A DNA stretch of 64,000 nucleotides. Origin: Rhodococcus sp. RD6.2 (lineage in GTDB: Bacteria; Actinomycetota; Actinomycetes; Mycobacteriales; Mycobacteriaceae). The stretch covers positions 136,251 through 200,250 of the forward strand of contig NZ_CVQP01000010.1 in the NCBI RefSeq assembly GCF_001040705.1, given 5' to 3'. Positions 57,189-64,000 of the stretch are shown here, piece by piece; the first letter of the stretch is position 1, and each line of letters begins with the position of its first letter. The notes below the pieces were generated by a model. The model had not been told where the DNA came from. It was given only the letters and a program-made list of their open reading frames with translations, and made no database searches. A program made the translations under genes and the position numbers.

Positions 57189-57658
57189 AGTTCGGCTCCC
57201 TTGTGATCCGTCGAATGGGCGGTGTCGATGACCTGTCGCATGAGGTCGTATCCGCGATCGGCGACTGTCCCCGAGGCGATGACGACGAGGGCCAGCATGC
57301 TTCCGCTCTCGCCGTACACGAACATGACGTCTGTTGGTTGACCGGGGATCGGACCGGTCACGACTATGCCGTCCGAGTCGTCGATGAGTCGTTGACCCCT
57401 GCTGATCGTGTTCCAGTCGAAGGCGATGCGAGTCACATGCCCGAGCCGATCCGTCAGAGCCGTGACCAGAGAGTGCAATTCGGTTGTGGTGTTGGTGGTC
57501 CAGGGCCACCAGACACCGTCCACGTCGGCGTTGTGCTCCGAACGAGGCTTGAGCAGGACACGCGTCGTGCGGGTAGTGGGGCTGAACGGCTGACGGTTGT
57601 CAGGAGTCGGTGTGTGTCGTCCCATGTCGTAGTGCGACGGGAGTGAGAACGGCGTCAT
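57185..57658 (-). CDS. DUF5994 family protein (copy B)
   Basis: A 157-residue divergent DUF5994 protein. RVLLKPRSEHNADVDGVWWPWTTNT and LVTALTDRLGHVTRIAFDWNTIS align with the core motifs of copy A (DGAWWPRTRTL and YNVDEW), but LDEWAP-like residues are altered. ATG 57658 is used. A four-base overlap couples it to the small ORF downstream, followed by the acyltransferase gene. The sequence just upstream of both copies also looks related, suggesting an old duplication. Confidence 0.78.
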   Translation of the reverse strand: MTPFSLPSHYDMGRHTPTPDNRQPFSPTTRTTRVLLKPRSEHNADVDGVWWPWTTNTTTELHSLVTALTDRLGHVTRIAFDWNTISRGQRLIDDSDGIVVTGPIPGQPTDVMFVYGESGSMLALVVIASGTVADRGYDLMRQVIDTAHSTDHKGAEL

Positions 57659-57917
57659 GTTGACGCTCCTCTGGGTGGCCGCGAATCGGCCATCTGTTTC
57701 CAACCGGCGCAGACCGGAGAAAGTCAATTCCAGCTCATGGTGCGACCGATGACTCCAGTCTACAGTCCTCACGCAACTCGTCGCCCAGGCCGACGTCTCC
57801 TGCATGCGCGGTCGAGTCGATGTGGGTTTGTAGTTTGCACGACAGGTGATCCCGTAGTCGTGGGATGGATGGAATGCGTTGACTCCAGGTTCACTCGGCG
57901 CTGCTCGACTGTCCGGC
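57659..57917. other. 259-base gap upstream of DUF5994 copy B
   Basis: Divergent gap between DUF5994 copy B and the frameshifted small gene. It is less GC-rich than the genes around it. No supported gene or strong repeat is seen. It should contain the promoters of both neighbours. Confidence 0.4.
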
Positions 57918-58113
57918 ATGGTGGACAAAGGTGAGGCAGCCGCACTGGGCGAGGTTCTCGAATCGCTCAAGAGCGATTACCCCGGTCTCGCAGGCGACGA
58001 GGTCGACGCCATGATCGCTCGCGCCAGGGACGTTCGCAGGCAGGCCAATCCGCGACTTCGTGCCCCTGCTCGTCGAACGCCGCATCAGGTCGCAACTCGC
58101 CGCGAGCTGGACC
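57918..58113 (+). pseudogene. frameshifted three-helix-bundle protein
   Basis: The frame from ATG 57918 reads MVDKGEAAALGEVLESLKSD and DEVDAMIARARDV, typical of small actinobacterial three-helix-bundle dimerisation proteins. After about base 58031 the homology continues in the next frame as GRPIRDFVPLLVERRIRSQL (from 58036), whereas the original frame becomes Arg/Pro-rich nonsense. A one- or two-base change between 58029 and 58036 explains this. The end is approximate; no stop follows soon in the second frame, and it would run into the 3' end of the convergent DUF2236 gene. It could also be a sequencing error. Confidence 0.65.
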
Positions 58114-58124
58114 CGGGGTCCGCG

Positions 58125-59342
58125 TCACGCGGCGTGGTGGGTGATCCCAGCCGCCGCGTGCCCGATGGTGGCGTCGCCGTCGATCATGGTGCGCATGAAC
58201 TTTCGCTGCTGCGCCATGCCGCGCACCGCCGCGCGGTCCCGGCCACCGTCACGGAGGGTGGCGATGGAGCGGACCGCGTTGACGGGGAAGCGGATCACTG
58301 GATACCAGGGGAGGACGAACCTCGGCAGTCCGAGGGTGCGCATCGCGCCCGGTCCGAGGAAGGCGCTGGTGATCGACAGGTGCTGGGAGCGCGCGATCCG
58401 GCGGCGCAGCGTGGGGAACGCGCCGTAGTTCCAGGACAGCGGGTCGTCGATCATCGGGATCGAGAGTTGTTGCGTTGTTTCGTCGGGCGTCGACAGCGCG
58501 TACGACGTGTGGAGCAGCACGCGGACGGAGTCGCGGAAGCTGGTGGGGAGGAACTCGTCGCGCACGCCCATGAGCCGGCCGACGTACCGGGTCAGGTGCG
58601 CGACGGCGTCGTATTCGGTGGGCCGGTGGACGGTTCCCATCGCGATCGCGCCGACGCTCGGTGCGATGAGGGCGCCGACGAGGGTGGCGGCCATGTCGGT
58701 CTGGTTGATCGGCAGCCCCCAGGCGTCGGAGTCCCAGTCGGGCAGTGCCGTGACGTGCCGCCGAACCATGGCATGGATCATCCGGACCCGGACGGTGGAT
58801 CGGTAGCCCACTCCGCCCGGGGCGAGGCCGTTCTCGGTGATGACGTCGAGCGCCCACTGTGACGTTTCGGCGAAGCGGGCGTTCGAGCCCTTCTCGAGTG
58901 CGCCGGTGCGCAGCAGGGTCTGGTTGAAGCCGGAGAACATGTAGCCGCCGAGCAGTGCGACGTCGCGGGCGATGTACAACCCGTCTGCGCCGCCGCTGCG
59001 CATCACCTTCGCGCCGACGTCGAGCGCGTCCCGATCCACCCAGTCCGGGACCGTCTCGACCTCGGTGAAGAACTCGCGCAGCGGTTCGGGGGCGTCCGCA
59101 ACGGAGTCGATGCCGCCCGCGAGCGCCTGCTCGAAGAGGGGGCGGCTGGCGCTCATGCCCGCTGTGTACATCCACTCGACCAGTCGGTCGGCGAGTTCGT
59201 CACCGACCGTGAGGCAGTCGCCGAGGCGTCGGAACTGCGCGGGGTCCGGCTTGCGCAGGCCCAGTGCCAGGCCGAAGGCCCGGATGCCGACCGGCACGGT
59301 GCAGGGGCCGTCCGGGTGGCGGGCGGGGAGTGCAGACGTCAT
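58125..59342 (-). CDS. DUF2236 oxygenase-like protein (MpaB/Lcp relative)
   Basis: A 405-residue DUF2236 protein, the family of MpaB-like oxygenases and latex-clearing protein Lcp. Core segments are DGLYIARDVALLGGYMFSGFNQTLLRTGALEKG, YRSTVRVRMIHAMVRRHV and [22 protein letters not shown]156, T160 and H190 have the same spacing (4 and 30) as the haem-contacting Arg, Thr and proximal His of Lcp, suggesting a b-type haem. There is no Tat or Sec signal, unlike Lcp, so an intracellular substrate is likely. ATG 59342 has GAAGGG upstream. It is divergent from a TetR gene. Confidence 0.85.
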   Translation of the reverse strand: MTSALPARHPDGPCTVPVGIRAFGLALGLRKPDPAQFRRLGDCLTVGDELADRLVEWMYTAGMSASRPLFEQALAGGIDSVADAPEPLREFFTEVETVPDWVDRDALDVGAKVMRSGGADGLYIARDVALLGGYMFSGFNQTLLRTGALEKGSNARFAETSQWALDVITENGLAPGGVGYRSTVRVRMIHAMVRRHVTALPDWDSDAWGLPINQTDMAATLVGALIAPSVGAIAMGTVHRPTEYDAVAHLTRYVGRLMGVRDEFLPTSFRDSVRVLLHTSYALSTPDETTQQLSIPMIDDPLSWNYGAFPTLRRRIARSQHLSITSAFLGPGAMRTLGLPRFVLPWYPVIRFPVNAVRSIATLRDGGRDRAAVRGMAQQRKFMRTMIDGDATIGHAAAGITHHAA

Positions 59343-59368
59343 CGGGTGGGCCCTTCGATCGACACCAA

Positions 59369-59394
59369 TTTTGGACAACACGCGTTCTCCAAAA
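59369..59394. promoter_or_regulatory. operator-like inverted repeat between DUF2236 gene and tetR
   Basis: TTTTGGACAAC (59369-59379) and GTTCTCCAAAA (59384-59394) form an 11-bp inverted repeat with one mismatch and a 4-base spacer. It lies centrally in the 78-base divergent gap and is a likely TetR operator for both genes. Confidence 0.65.
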
Positions 59395-59420
59395 AATAGG
59401 GTGGCGGTAGAGTGCTGTCA

Positions 59421-60050
59421 ATGGCACGTGCAGATGTGGTGCGGGACTACGGCGGGGTCAGCGCGGACGACCGCCGCGCGCAGCGTCGCCGCAAACTCCT
59501 CGACGCGGGGCGTCAGGCCTGGGGCGAAACGGGACTCGGCGACGTCACCGTCCGCGGGGTGTGCAGCGCGTCCGGCCTGCAGCCCCGCTACTTCTACGAG
59601 CAGTTCGCCAACCGCGACGCGTTGATCGTGGCCGTCGCGGACGAGGTCCGAGCGGAACTGTTCGCCACGCTCGTCGAATCCAGCCGCACGACGGACGGCG
59701 GACTCGAGGACAAGCTGCGCGCAGCACTGACGGCGTTCCTGTGCGCCATCGACGCCGACCCGAACGTGCACCGCATCATGCGCACCGATCTCGCCGGAGT
59801 ACCCGGGCTCGAACGCCGCCGGGTCGAGAGTCTGAACATGGTCGCCGACCTGATCCTGCTGTACGGCAACGGAATTCCTGGCTTCGGAGCACCCGAAGGT
59901 GTCGATCCGCGACGATACGCACGCTTCGTCGCCGGCGGCGTCAACCACCTCATCGACAACTGGCTCGAAACGCAGGACGAGTCGCCCGAGGAGCTCGCCG
60001 AGTTGTGCACAAGGCTGTGCATGACCTTCGCCGACGCCGTGAATCCCTGA
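59421..60050 (+). CDS. TetR-family regulator of the DUF2236 gene
   Basis: A 209-residue TetR regulator. The HTH region is RRAQRRRKLLDAGRQAWGETGLGDVTVRGVCSASGLQPRYFYEQFANRDALIVAV. The C-terminal domain is helical, ending ELCTRLCMTFADAVNP. ATG 59421 is chosen over 59412. TetR-DUF2236 pairs are frequent in mycolate actinobacteria, and the shared gap contains a fitting operator. Confidence 0.92.
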   Translation: MARADVVRDYGGVSADDRRAQRRRKLLDAGRQAWGETGLGDVTVRGVCSASGLQPRYFYEQFANRDALIVAVADEVRAELFATLVESSRTTDGGLEDKLRAALTAFLCAIDADPNVHRIMRTDLAGVPGLERRRVESLNMVADLILLYGNGIPGFGAPEGVDPRRYARFVAGGVNHLIDNWLETQDESPEELAELCTRLCMTFADAVNP

Positions 60051-60062
60051 GCGGACGCCGGA

Positions 60063-60668
60063 TCAGCGGTGTCGCGTCAGCAGGTCCCGCACGTGGCCGG
60101 TCTCATTGACGGAAGCCGGACGTGCCTTCCCGTTGCGGGAGAAGAGAATCCGTGACACCGAGGCGTACTCGATGGGGAAGGTCAGCGGACGCTCCAGGCC
60201 GAGCAGGTGCTGCAGGTAGATGTTGATGACGCCGCCGTGTGCGAAGACGGCGACGGTGTCCTCGTGGTCGGAGTCGGCGACGACGCGACCCATGGCGTCC
60301 AGGACACGCGCCCGGAACACGTCGGCGTCGACGAACTCGGGGAGGTGGCCGGCGAGGATGCGCGCGTAGGCCTCGGGCGCCGCGGTCTTCGCCTCGTGGA
60401 TGGGGATGTAGTGGGCGAGTTCGCTGTCGTACTCGGCGAGGTCCTTGTCCACGTCGACGACGAGTCCGCGGGCCTCGGCGAGCGGGGCCGCGGTCTGGCG
60501 GGCGCGCAACTGCGGGCTGCTGACGATCCGCGCCATCGGATACGGGGCGAGGGCATCCGGCAGTCGTGCGGCCTGGGCGTGGCCCTCGGCGGTGAGCGCC
60601 GGGTCGGCCGGCGCGTCATCGGTGAAGAGACGTTCGGGCAGCGCGTGGCGGATCAGGAGCAGTTGCAC
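60063..60668 (-). CDS. histidine phosphatase family protein
   Basis: A 201-residue enzyme of the phosphoglycerate mutase-like histidine phosphatase superfamily. The phosphohistidine motif at the N-terminus is LLIRHALPER (RHA instead of RHG). RIVSSPQLRARQTAAPLAEARG and a second histidine in VAVFAHGGVINIYLQHLLG complete the site. The substrate is unknown. GTG 60668 is used; the ORF upstream is antisense to nothing but lacks a start. It lies convergent with the TetR gene, 12 bases away, and downstream of the lysX operon. Confidence 0.9.
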   Translation of the reverse strand: MQLLLIRHALPERLFTDDAPADPALTAEGHAQAARLPDALAPYPMARIVSSPQLRARQTAAPLAEARGLVVDVDKDLAEYDSELAHYIPIHEAKTAAPEAYARILAGHLPEFVDADVFRARVLDAMGRVVADSDHEDTVAVFAHGGVINIYLQHLLGLERPLTFPIEYASVSRILFSRNGKARPASVNETGHVRDLLTRHR

Positions 60669-60697
60669 CCAGTCACCATGACAGACGGCTCCGGCGT

Positions 60698-61573
60698 CTA
60701 TCGGCGCGGGTCGGAACCGGCAACCGTCCGAATCAGGTCCGCGAGCCGATCGGGCTGATCGACCATCGCCACATGGTGAGCCGGACGGAGCACCTCGAAC
60801 CGCGCTCGGAGCGTCGATGCCAGTCGTCGTTGACTGCGTAGCCACAGGGCGCCCCACGGTGTCGGGCGTCCGGTGTGCGCGGCGACCACCAGCACCGCCG
60901 CCGACAACGTAGTACGCGTGCGCAGCGCGACCACCTCACGCGCCACATCCGGGAAGACCGCGTTCTCCACCAGCGCCGCTTCCAGATAGGACGGCGACCG
61001 CCAGATCCGTCGCACCCAGACGACCCTCGCATCGCCCGCATCCGCCGAGTGGTCGAGCAGACGCCACACAGGTACGGCCAGCCGGCGCTGCAGGCCGGTC
61101 GCGGTGACCGCCGCCGCCACGGTCCCTGCCGCAGCGAGGCGCCACCGCCGGGGAATCAGCCCCATGCTGCCGCCGCTCACGCTCGCGTCGAGCAGCATCA
61201 CTGCCGCGGTCCGATCCGGGTGCAGGCGCGCGAACGCCTCGACGTAGAACCCCGCCAGCGAGTGCCCGACGACGATCGCCGGACCGGACAGGTCGACGGC
61301 GTCGAGGACGGCGGCGATGCGATCGGCTTCGCCATGCGCGGTCGGGGGCATCCCGGAGGGCGCGCTGAGCCCGAAGCCGGGCCGGTCGAACCGCACCACC
61401 GTCCGGTCCCGCGCCAGGACGGCCGCGAGCGCATCCCAGTCGAACCAGTTGCCCGCCAGTCCGCCGCACAGCACGACCGGCACCTCACCGGCACCCGACC
61501 GGATCGCGCATTCGGTCAGCACCACGTGCAGGTCGTGGCCGTCGACGCGAATCATCCGACCCGGAGTCGTCAC
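60698..61573 (-). CDS. alpha/beta hydrolase
   Basis: A 291-residue alpha/beta-fold hydrolase. Oxyanion loop LCGGLAGNWFDW is near residues 35-46, FDRPGFGLS near 62-70, and the nucleophile S105 is in VVGHSLAGFY. The catalytic histidine is probably in LRPAHHVAMVDQP near the end. The GTG at 61573 overlaps the DUF998 stop by four bases (GTGA), fixing the start and coupling it to that gene. The substrate is unknown; as part of the lysX operon a lipid substrate is possible. Confidence 0.88.
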   Translation of the reverse strand: MTTPGRMIRVDGHDLHVVLTECAIRSGAGEVPVVLCGGLAGNWFDWDALAAVLARDRTVVRFDRPGFGLSAPSGMPPTAHGEADRIAAVLDAVDLSGPAIVVGHSLAGFYVEAFARLHPDRTAAVMLLDASVSGGSMGLIPRRWRLAAAGTVAAAVTATGLQRRLAVPVWRLLDHSADAGDARVVWVRRIWRSPSYLEAALVENAVFPDVAREVVALRTRTTLSAAVLVVAAHTGRPTPWGALWLRSQRRLASTLRARFEVLRPAHHVAMVDQPDRLADLIRTVAGSDPRR

Positions 61574-62268
61574 GTCGACCTGCGCTGCCAGGCGGCGACC
61601 AGTGCGAGGTACGCGATCCATCCCGACACCGCGAGCAGTTGCAGACGCTGGGCGTAGCCGAGCAGCCAGAAGTCGTCACCGCGACCGTCGGCGTCCACGG
61701 CCCACAGCGTCCACACGGTCCCGACGACGTATGTCGCGACGATCCCGACCACCGACCAGCGCAGCCATCGCGGCCAGCCGTAGCGGTACGCGGCGACGAG
61801 GAACGCCAGCACGGACACGGCCGCAGCCGTCGCCGCGGAGGCGCTGGTGGTCTCGTGCAGCAGACGGGCGTCGTCGTAGACGCCCGCGTCCTCCAGTGCC
61901 GCGCACCGCGCGCCGGCGTGGGCCGCGCAGTGCAGGGGCATCCGTGAATCCGCCATGGTGGCGACGGCGAACACGCCCAGTGCTGCCCAGCCGATGGTCG
62001 TCAGGAGGCGACGTCTCAGTGTCAACGCGAGGATCGCCGCGACGAGCAGGACCGCTCCGGTGACGAGATCGGCTGTGCGAAAAAGGAATCCGTACGGCTG
62101 ATCGAGTGCGGCCAGTTCGCTGGTGTAGGCGCGCGCCGGGTCCAGGCCGGTCGGCAGGACGAGTTCGAGCAGCCACGACGTGTACGTGACGGCGCCGATC
62201 GCGAGGAGTGCGACGAGGACGCCCGCTCTTCGGCGCGAAGAGCGTGTGGGCGCCGCGTCGGTGATCAC
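61570..62268 (-). CDS. DUF998 membrane protein
   Basis: A 232-residue polytopic membrane protein of the DUF998 family with about six helices. Motifs include [29 protein letters not shown] near the first loop, [23 protein letters not shown] and the [24 protein letters not shown] helix. The function is unknown. The GTG start overlaps the lysX stop by four bases (GTGA), so it is translated with LysX and could act in membrane lipid modification or transport. Confidence 0.85.
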   Translation of the reverse strand: MITDAAPTRSSRRRAGVLVALLAIGAVTYTSWLLELVLPTGLDPARAYTSELAALDQPYGFLFRTADLVTGAVLLVAAILALTLRRRLLTTIGWAALGVFAVATMADSRMPLHCAAHAGARCAALEDAGVYDDARLLHETTSASAATAAAVSVLAFLVAAYRYGWPRWLRWSVVGIVATYVVGTVWTLWAVDADGRGDDFWLLGYAQRLQLLAVSGWIAYLALVAAWQRRST

Positions 62269-64000
62269 TGCTTCGGCTTGGCCAGTGGGAAGGCGAGGGT
62301 TTCGCGGATGCTGCCGCCCGTGATGAGCATGACGATGCGGTCCACACCCATCCCGAGGCCACCGGTCGGCGGCATGGCGTGTTCGAGTGCCTGCAGGAAG
62401 TCCTCGTCGAGTTCCATTGCCTCCTCGTCACCGCCCGCGGCGAGCAACGACTGCTCGGTGAGTCGCTGCCGCTGGTCGATCGGATCGGTGAGTTCGCTGT
62501 AGGCGGTGCCCAATTCGATGCCCCACGCGACGAGATCCCACTTCGCCGCGACCCCCTCGATCGTCGGGTGCTTGCCGGTCAGCGGCGACATCGACGTCGG
62601 GAAGTTCGTGTAGAAGGTGGGGAACTCCGTGTGGTCCTCGACGAGGTGCTCGTACATCTCCTGCGCGACGGCGCCGGTGTCCCAGTCCGGCTGATACGGG
62701 ATCTCGTGCGCGTCGCACAGGCTGTGCAGCTCGGAAAGTGGTGTGTCCGGACCGATGTCGACGCCGATCTTCTCCGACACTGCACCGTGCATCGTCTTCA
62801 CCGGCCACTCACCGGAGATGTCCACCTCGACCATCTCGCCGTCCCGGCCGGGCCGCAGGATGATCTCGCGACCGTGCGCGGCGATCGCCGCCGCCTGGAT
62901 CAGTTCCCGGCACAGCACCATCATCCGCTCGTAGTCGCTGTGCGCCTCGTACGCCTCGAGGATCGTGAACTCGGGGTTGTGCTTGAAGTCGACGCCCTCG
63001 TTGCGGAACACGCGGCCGATCTCGAACACCCTCTCCATCCCCGCGACGCACAACCGTTTCAGGTACAGCTCCGGCGCGATCCGCAGGTACAGGTCCAGGT
63101 GGTAGGCGTTGATGTGGGTGACGAACGGGGCCGCGTTCGCGCCGCCGTGCACCTGCTGCAGGATCGGCGTCTCCACCTCGAGGAACGCCCGCGACGTCAG
63201 AGTGTCCCGCAACGACCGCACGATCGCCGTCCGCGCCACCAGCAGCTCACGCGCGGCCGGGTTGATCGCGAGGTCCACATAGCGTTGCCGCACCCGGGTT
63301 TCCGGGTCGGACAGGCCCTTCCACTTGTCGGGAAGCGGGTGCAGGCACTTGCCGTTCATCCGCCAGTCCGCCGCCAGCAGCGACAGCTCGCCCTTGCGAC
63401 TGCGTCCGATCCGCCCGCTCACCTCGATGAGGTCCCCGAGGTCGAAGTCGGCGGTGAACTCGTCGAGGCGGTCGCCGACGATGTCGCGGTCGAACAGCAC
63501 CTGGAGGTCGCCGGACCAGTCGCGGACCACCGCGAACGCGACGCCGCCGTAGGCGCGGATCCGCAGCACACGTCCCGCGATCCGCACCTGCGTCCCTTCG
63601 GGTGACGCGCCCGCTGCTTCGACGGTGTGCGTCGGCGGGTATGCCACCGGGTACGCGTCGACGCCCTCGTCGGCGAGGCGGGCGAGTTTGTCCATCCGCA
63701 CCCGGACCTGCTCCGGCCTGCGTGGCCCGGGAGGCACCACCTCGGTCGGGGGGACGAGCGGTGCGACGCCGTCGGGGGCGCTGCCGTCGGCGTGCAGTCC
63801 CTCTGTGATCGACATGGGCACCGATTCGTGTACGCCGGTGTGGGCCGCGGCGTCACCACGCCGGAAGCTCGGCAGCGTCAGGAAGCCCTCTGCGATCGCG
63901 GACGCGACGCCGACCTTCGGCAGGACCCGTCGATCGGCGAAGCACAGGTACCGCGGCGCCCAGTCCGGCTTGTACTTCACGTTCGACCGGTACAGCGCCT
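62265..64000 (-). CDS. lysX: bifunctional lysylphosphatidylglycerol synthetase/lysyl-tRNA synthetase LysX, C-terminal part
   Basis: The frame is open to the right edge and encodes at least 578 residues of LysX, which adds lysine to phosphatidylglycerol and protects the envelope from cationic peptides. The visible part holds the end of the MprF-like transferase domain ([15 protein letters not shown]), a linker, an OB-fold anticodon-binding domain ([24 protein letters not shown]) and the class II LysRS core: motif 2 near [15 protein letters not shown] and motif 3 [14 protein letters not shown]. The membrane part is outside the window. The linkage of both domains identifies LysX rather than plain LysS. 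Confidence 0.95.
   Translation of the reverse strand, partial: ALYRSNVKYKPDWAPRYLCFADRRVLPKVGVASAIAEGFLTLPSFRRGDAAAHTGVHESVPMSITEGLHADGSAPDGVAPLVPPTEVVPPGPRRPEQVRVRMDKLARLADEGVDAYPVAYPPTHTVEAAGASPEGTQVRIAGRVLRIRAYGGVAFAVVRDWSGDLQVLFDRDIVGDRLDEFTADFDLGDLIEVSGRIGRSRKGELSLLAADWRMNGKCLHPLPDKWKGLSDPETRVRQRYVDLAINPAARELLVARTAIVRSLRDTLTSRAFLEVETPILQQVHGGANAAPFVTHINAYHLDLYLRIAPELYLKRLCVAGMERVFEIGRVFRNEGVDFKHNPEFTILEAYEAHSDYERMMVLCRELIQAAAIAAHGREIILRPGRDGEMVEVDISGEWPVKTMHGAVSEKIGVDIGPDTPLSELHSLCDAHEIPYQPDWDTGAVAQEMYEHLVEDHTEFPTFYTNFPTSMSPLTGKHPTIEGVAAKWDLVAWGIELGTAYSELTDPIDQRQRLTEQSLLAAGGDEEAMELDEDFLQALEHAMPPTGGLGMGVDRIVMLITGGSIRETLAFPLAKPKQ

Overview
The window is high-GC actinobacterial DNA. Gene content and order match the origin-proximal region of the mycolate-containing Corynebacteriales: recF, a DciA-like gene, gyrB, gyrA, a DUF3566 gene, tRNA-Ile, tRNA-Ala, cwsA, ppiA, crgA, pabA, then pknB-pknA-pbpA-rodA-pstP-fhaB-fhaA and tRNA-Leu. 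This is essentially the Mycobacterium tuberculosis Rv0003-Rv0020c order. Protein style, the cutinase, the tandem Ig-like surface proteins and the accessory genes suggest Rhodococcus or a close relative. The genus is an inference. oriC should lie a few kb beyond the left edge.

Region 1 (1-16.5 kb) carries the replication and topology genes with two inserts. Between the DciA-like gene and gyrB sits a three-gene oxidative operon: a PF10118 protein with a diiron-like motif set, its own flavin/2Fe-2S reductase, and an epoxide-hydrolase-like enzyme. Between gyrB and gyrA sits a complete conservon-type signalling module (sensor kinase, roadblock, DUF742, small GTPase) plus a seven-helix membrane protein. 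Region 2 (16.6-22.4 kb) holds a secreted lipase, divisome accessory genes (cwsA, crgA), ppiA, a rhomboid protease, a PH-domain protein, DUF881 and pabA. Region 3 (22.5-32.2 kb) is the Ser/Thr-kinase and cell-wall operon on the minus strand. Almost every junction overlaps by 1-4 bases, so kinases, phosphatase, FHA effectors, elongation SEDS protein and PBP are translationally coupled. It meets pabA at a perfect 25-bp inverted repeat.

Region 4 (32.3-40.4 kb) is accessory and rich in regulators. It has a MerR gene, a secreted SRPBCC-like protein, an exported agmatine deiminase in an operon with a TetR repressor under a palindrome-covered promoter, an alkylation-repair-like HEAT protein, a DUF2510 protein, a RibD/DHFR-like reductase, and a TetR/FAD-monooxygenase divergon with three palindromes spaced exactly 21 bp. 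Region 5 (40.6-46.7 kb) is gltBD, the glutamate synthase. Region 6 (46.9-55.4 kb) encodes two Ig-repeat secreted proteins, a cutinase, two cytosolic proteins of unknown role, and an SBF transporter divergent from a LysR gene. Region 7 (55.4-58.1 kb) has two DUF5994 genes around a coupled small ORF and a PatA-like acyltransferase, plus a frameshifted small regulator-like gene. Region 8 (58.1-64 kb) has a DUF2236 haem-oxygenase-like gene divergent from a TetR gene, a phosphatase, and a coupled lysX-DUF998-hydrolase operon cut by the right edge.

I saw no CRISPR array, prophage, insertion sequence or rRNA. Starts were chosen from ribosome-binding sites, neighbour overlaps and family N-termini, and differ from the longest open frames in many genes.
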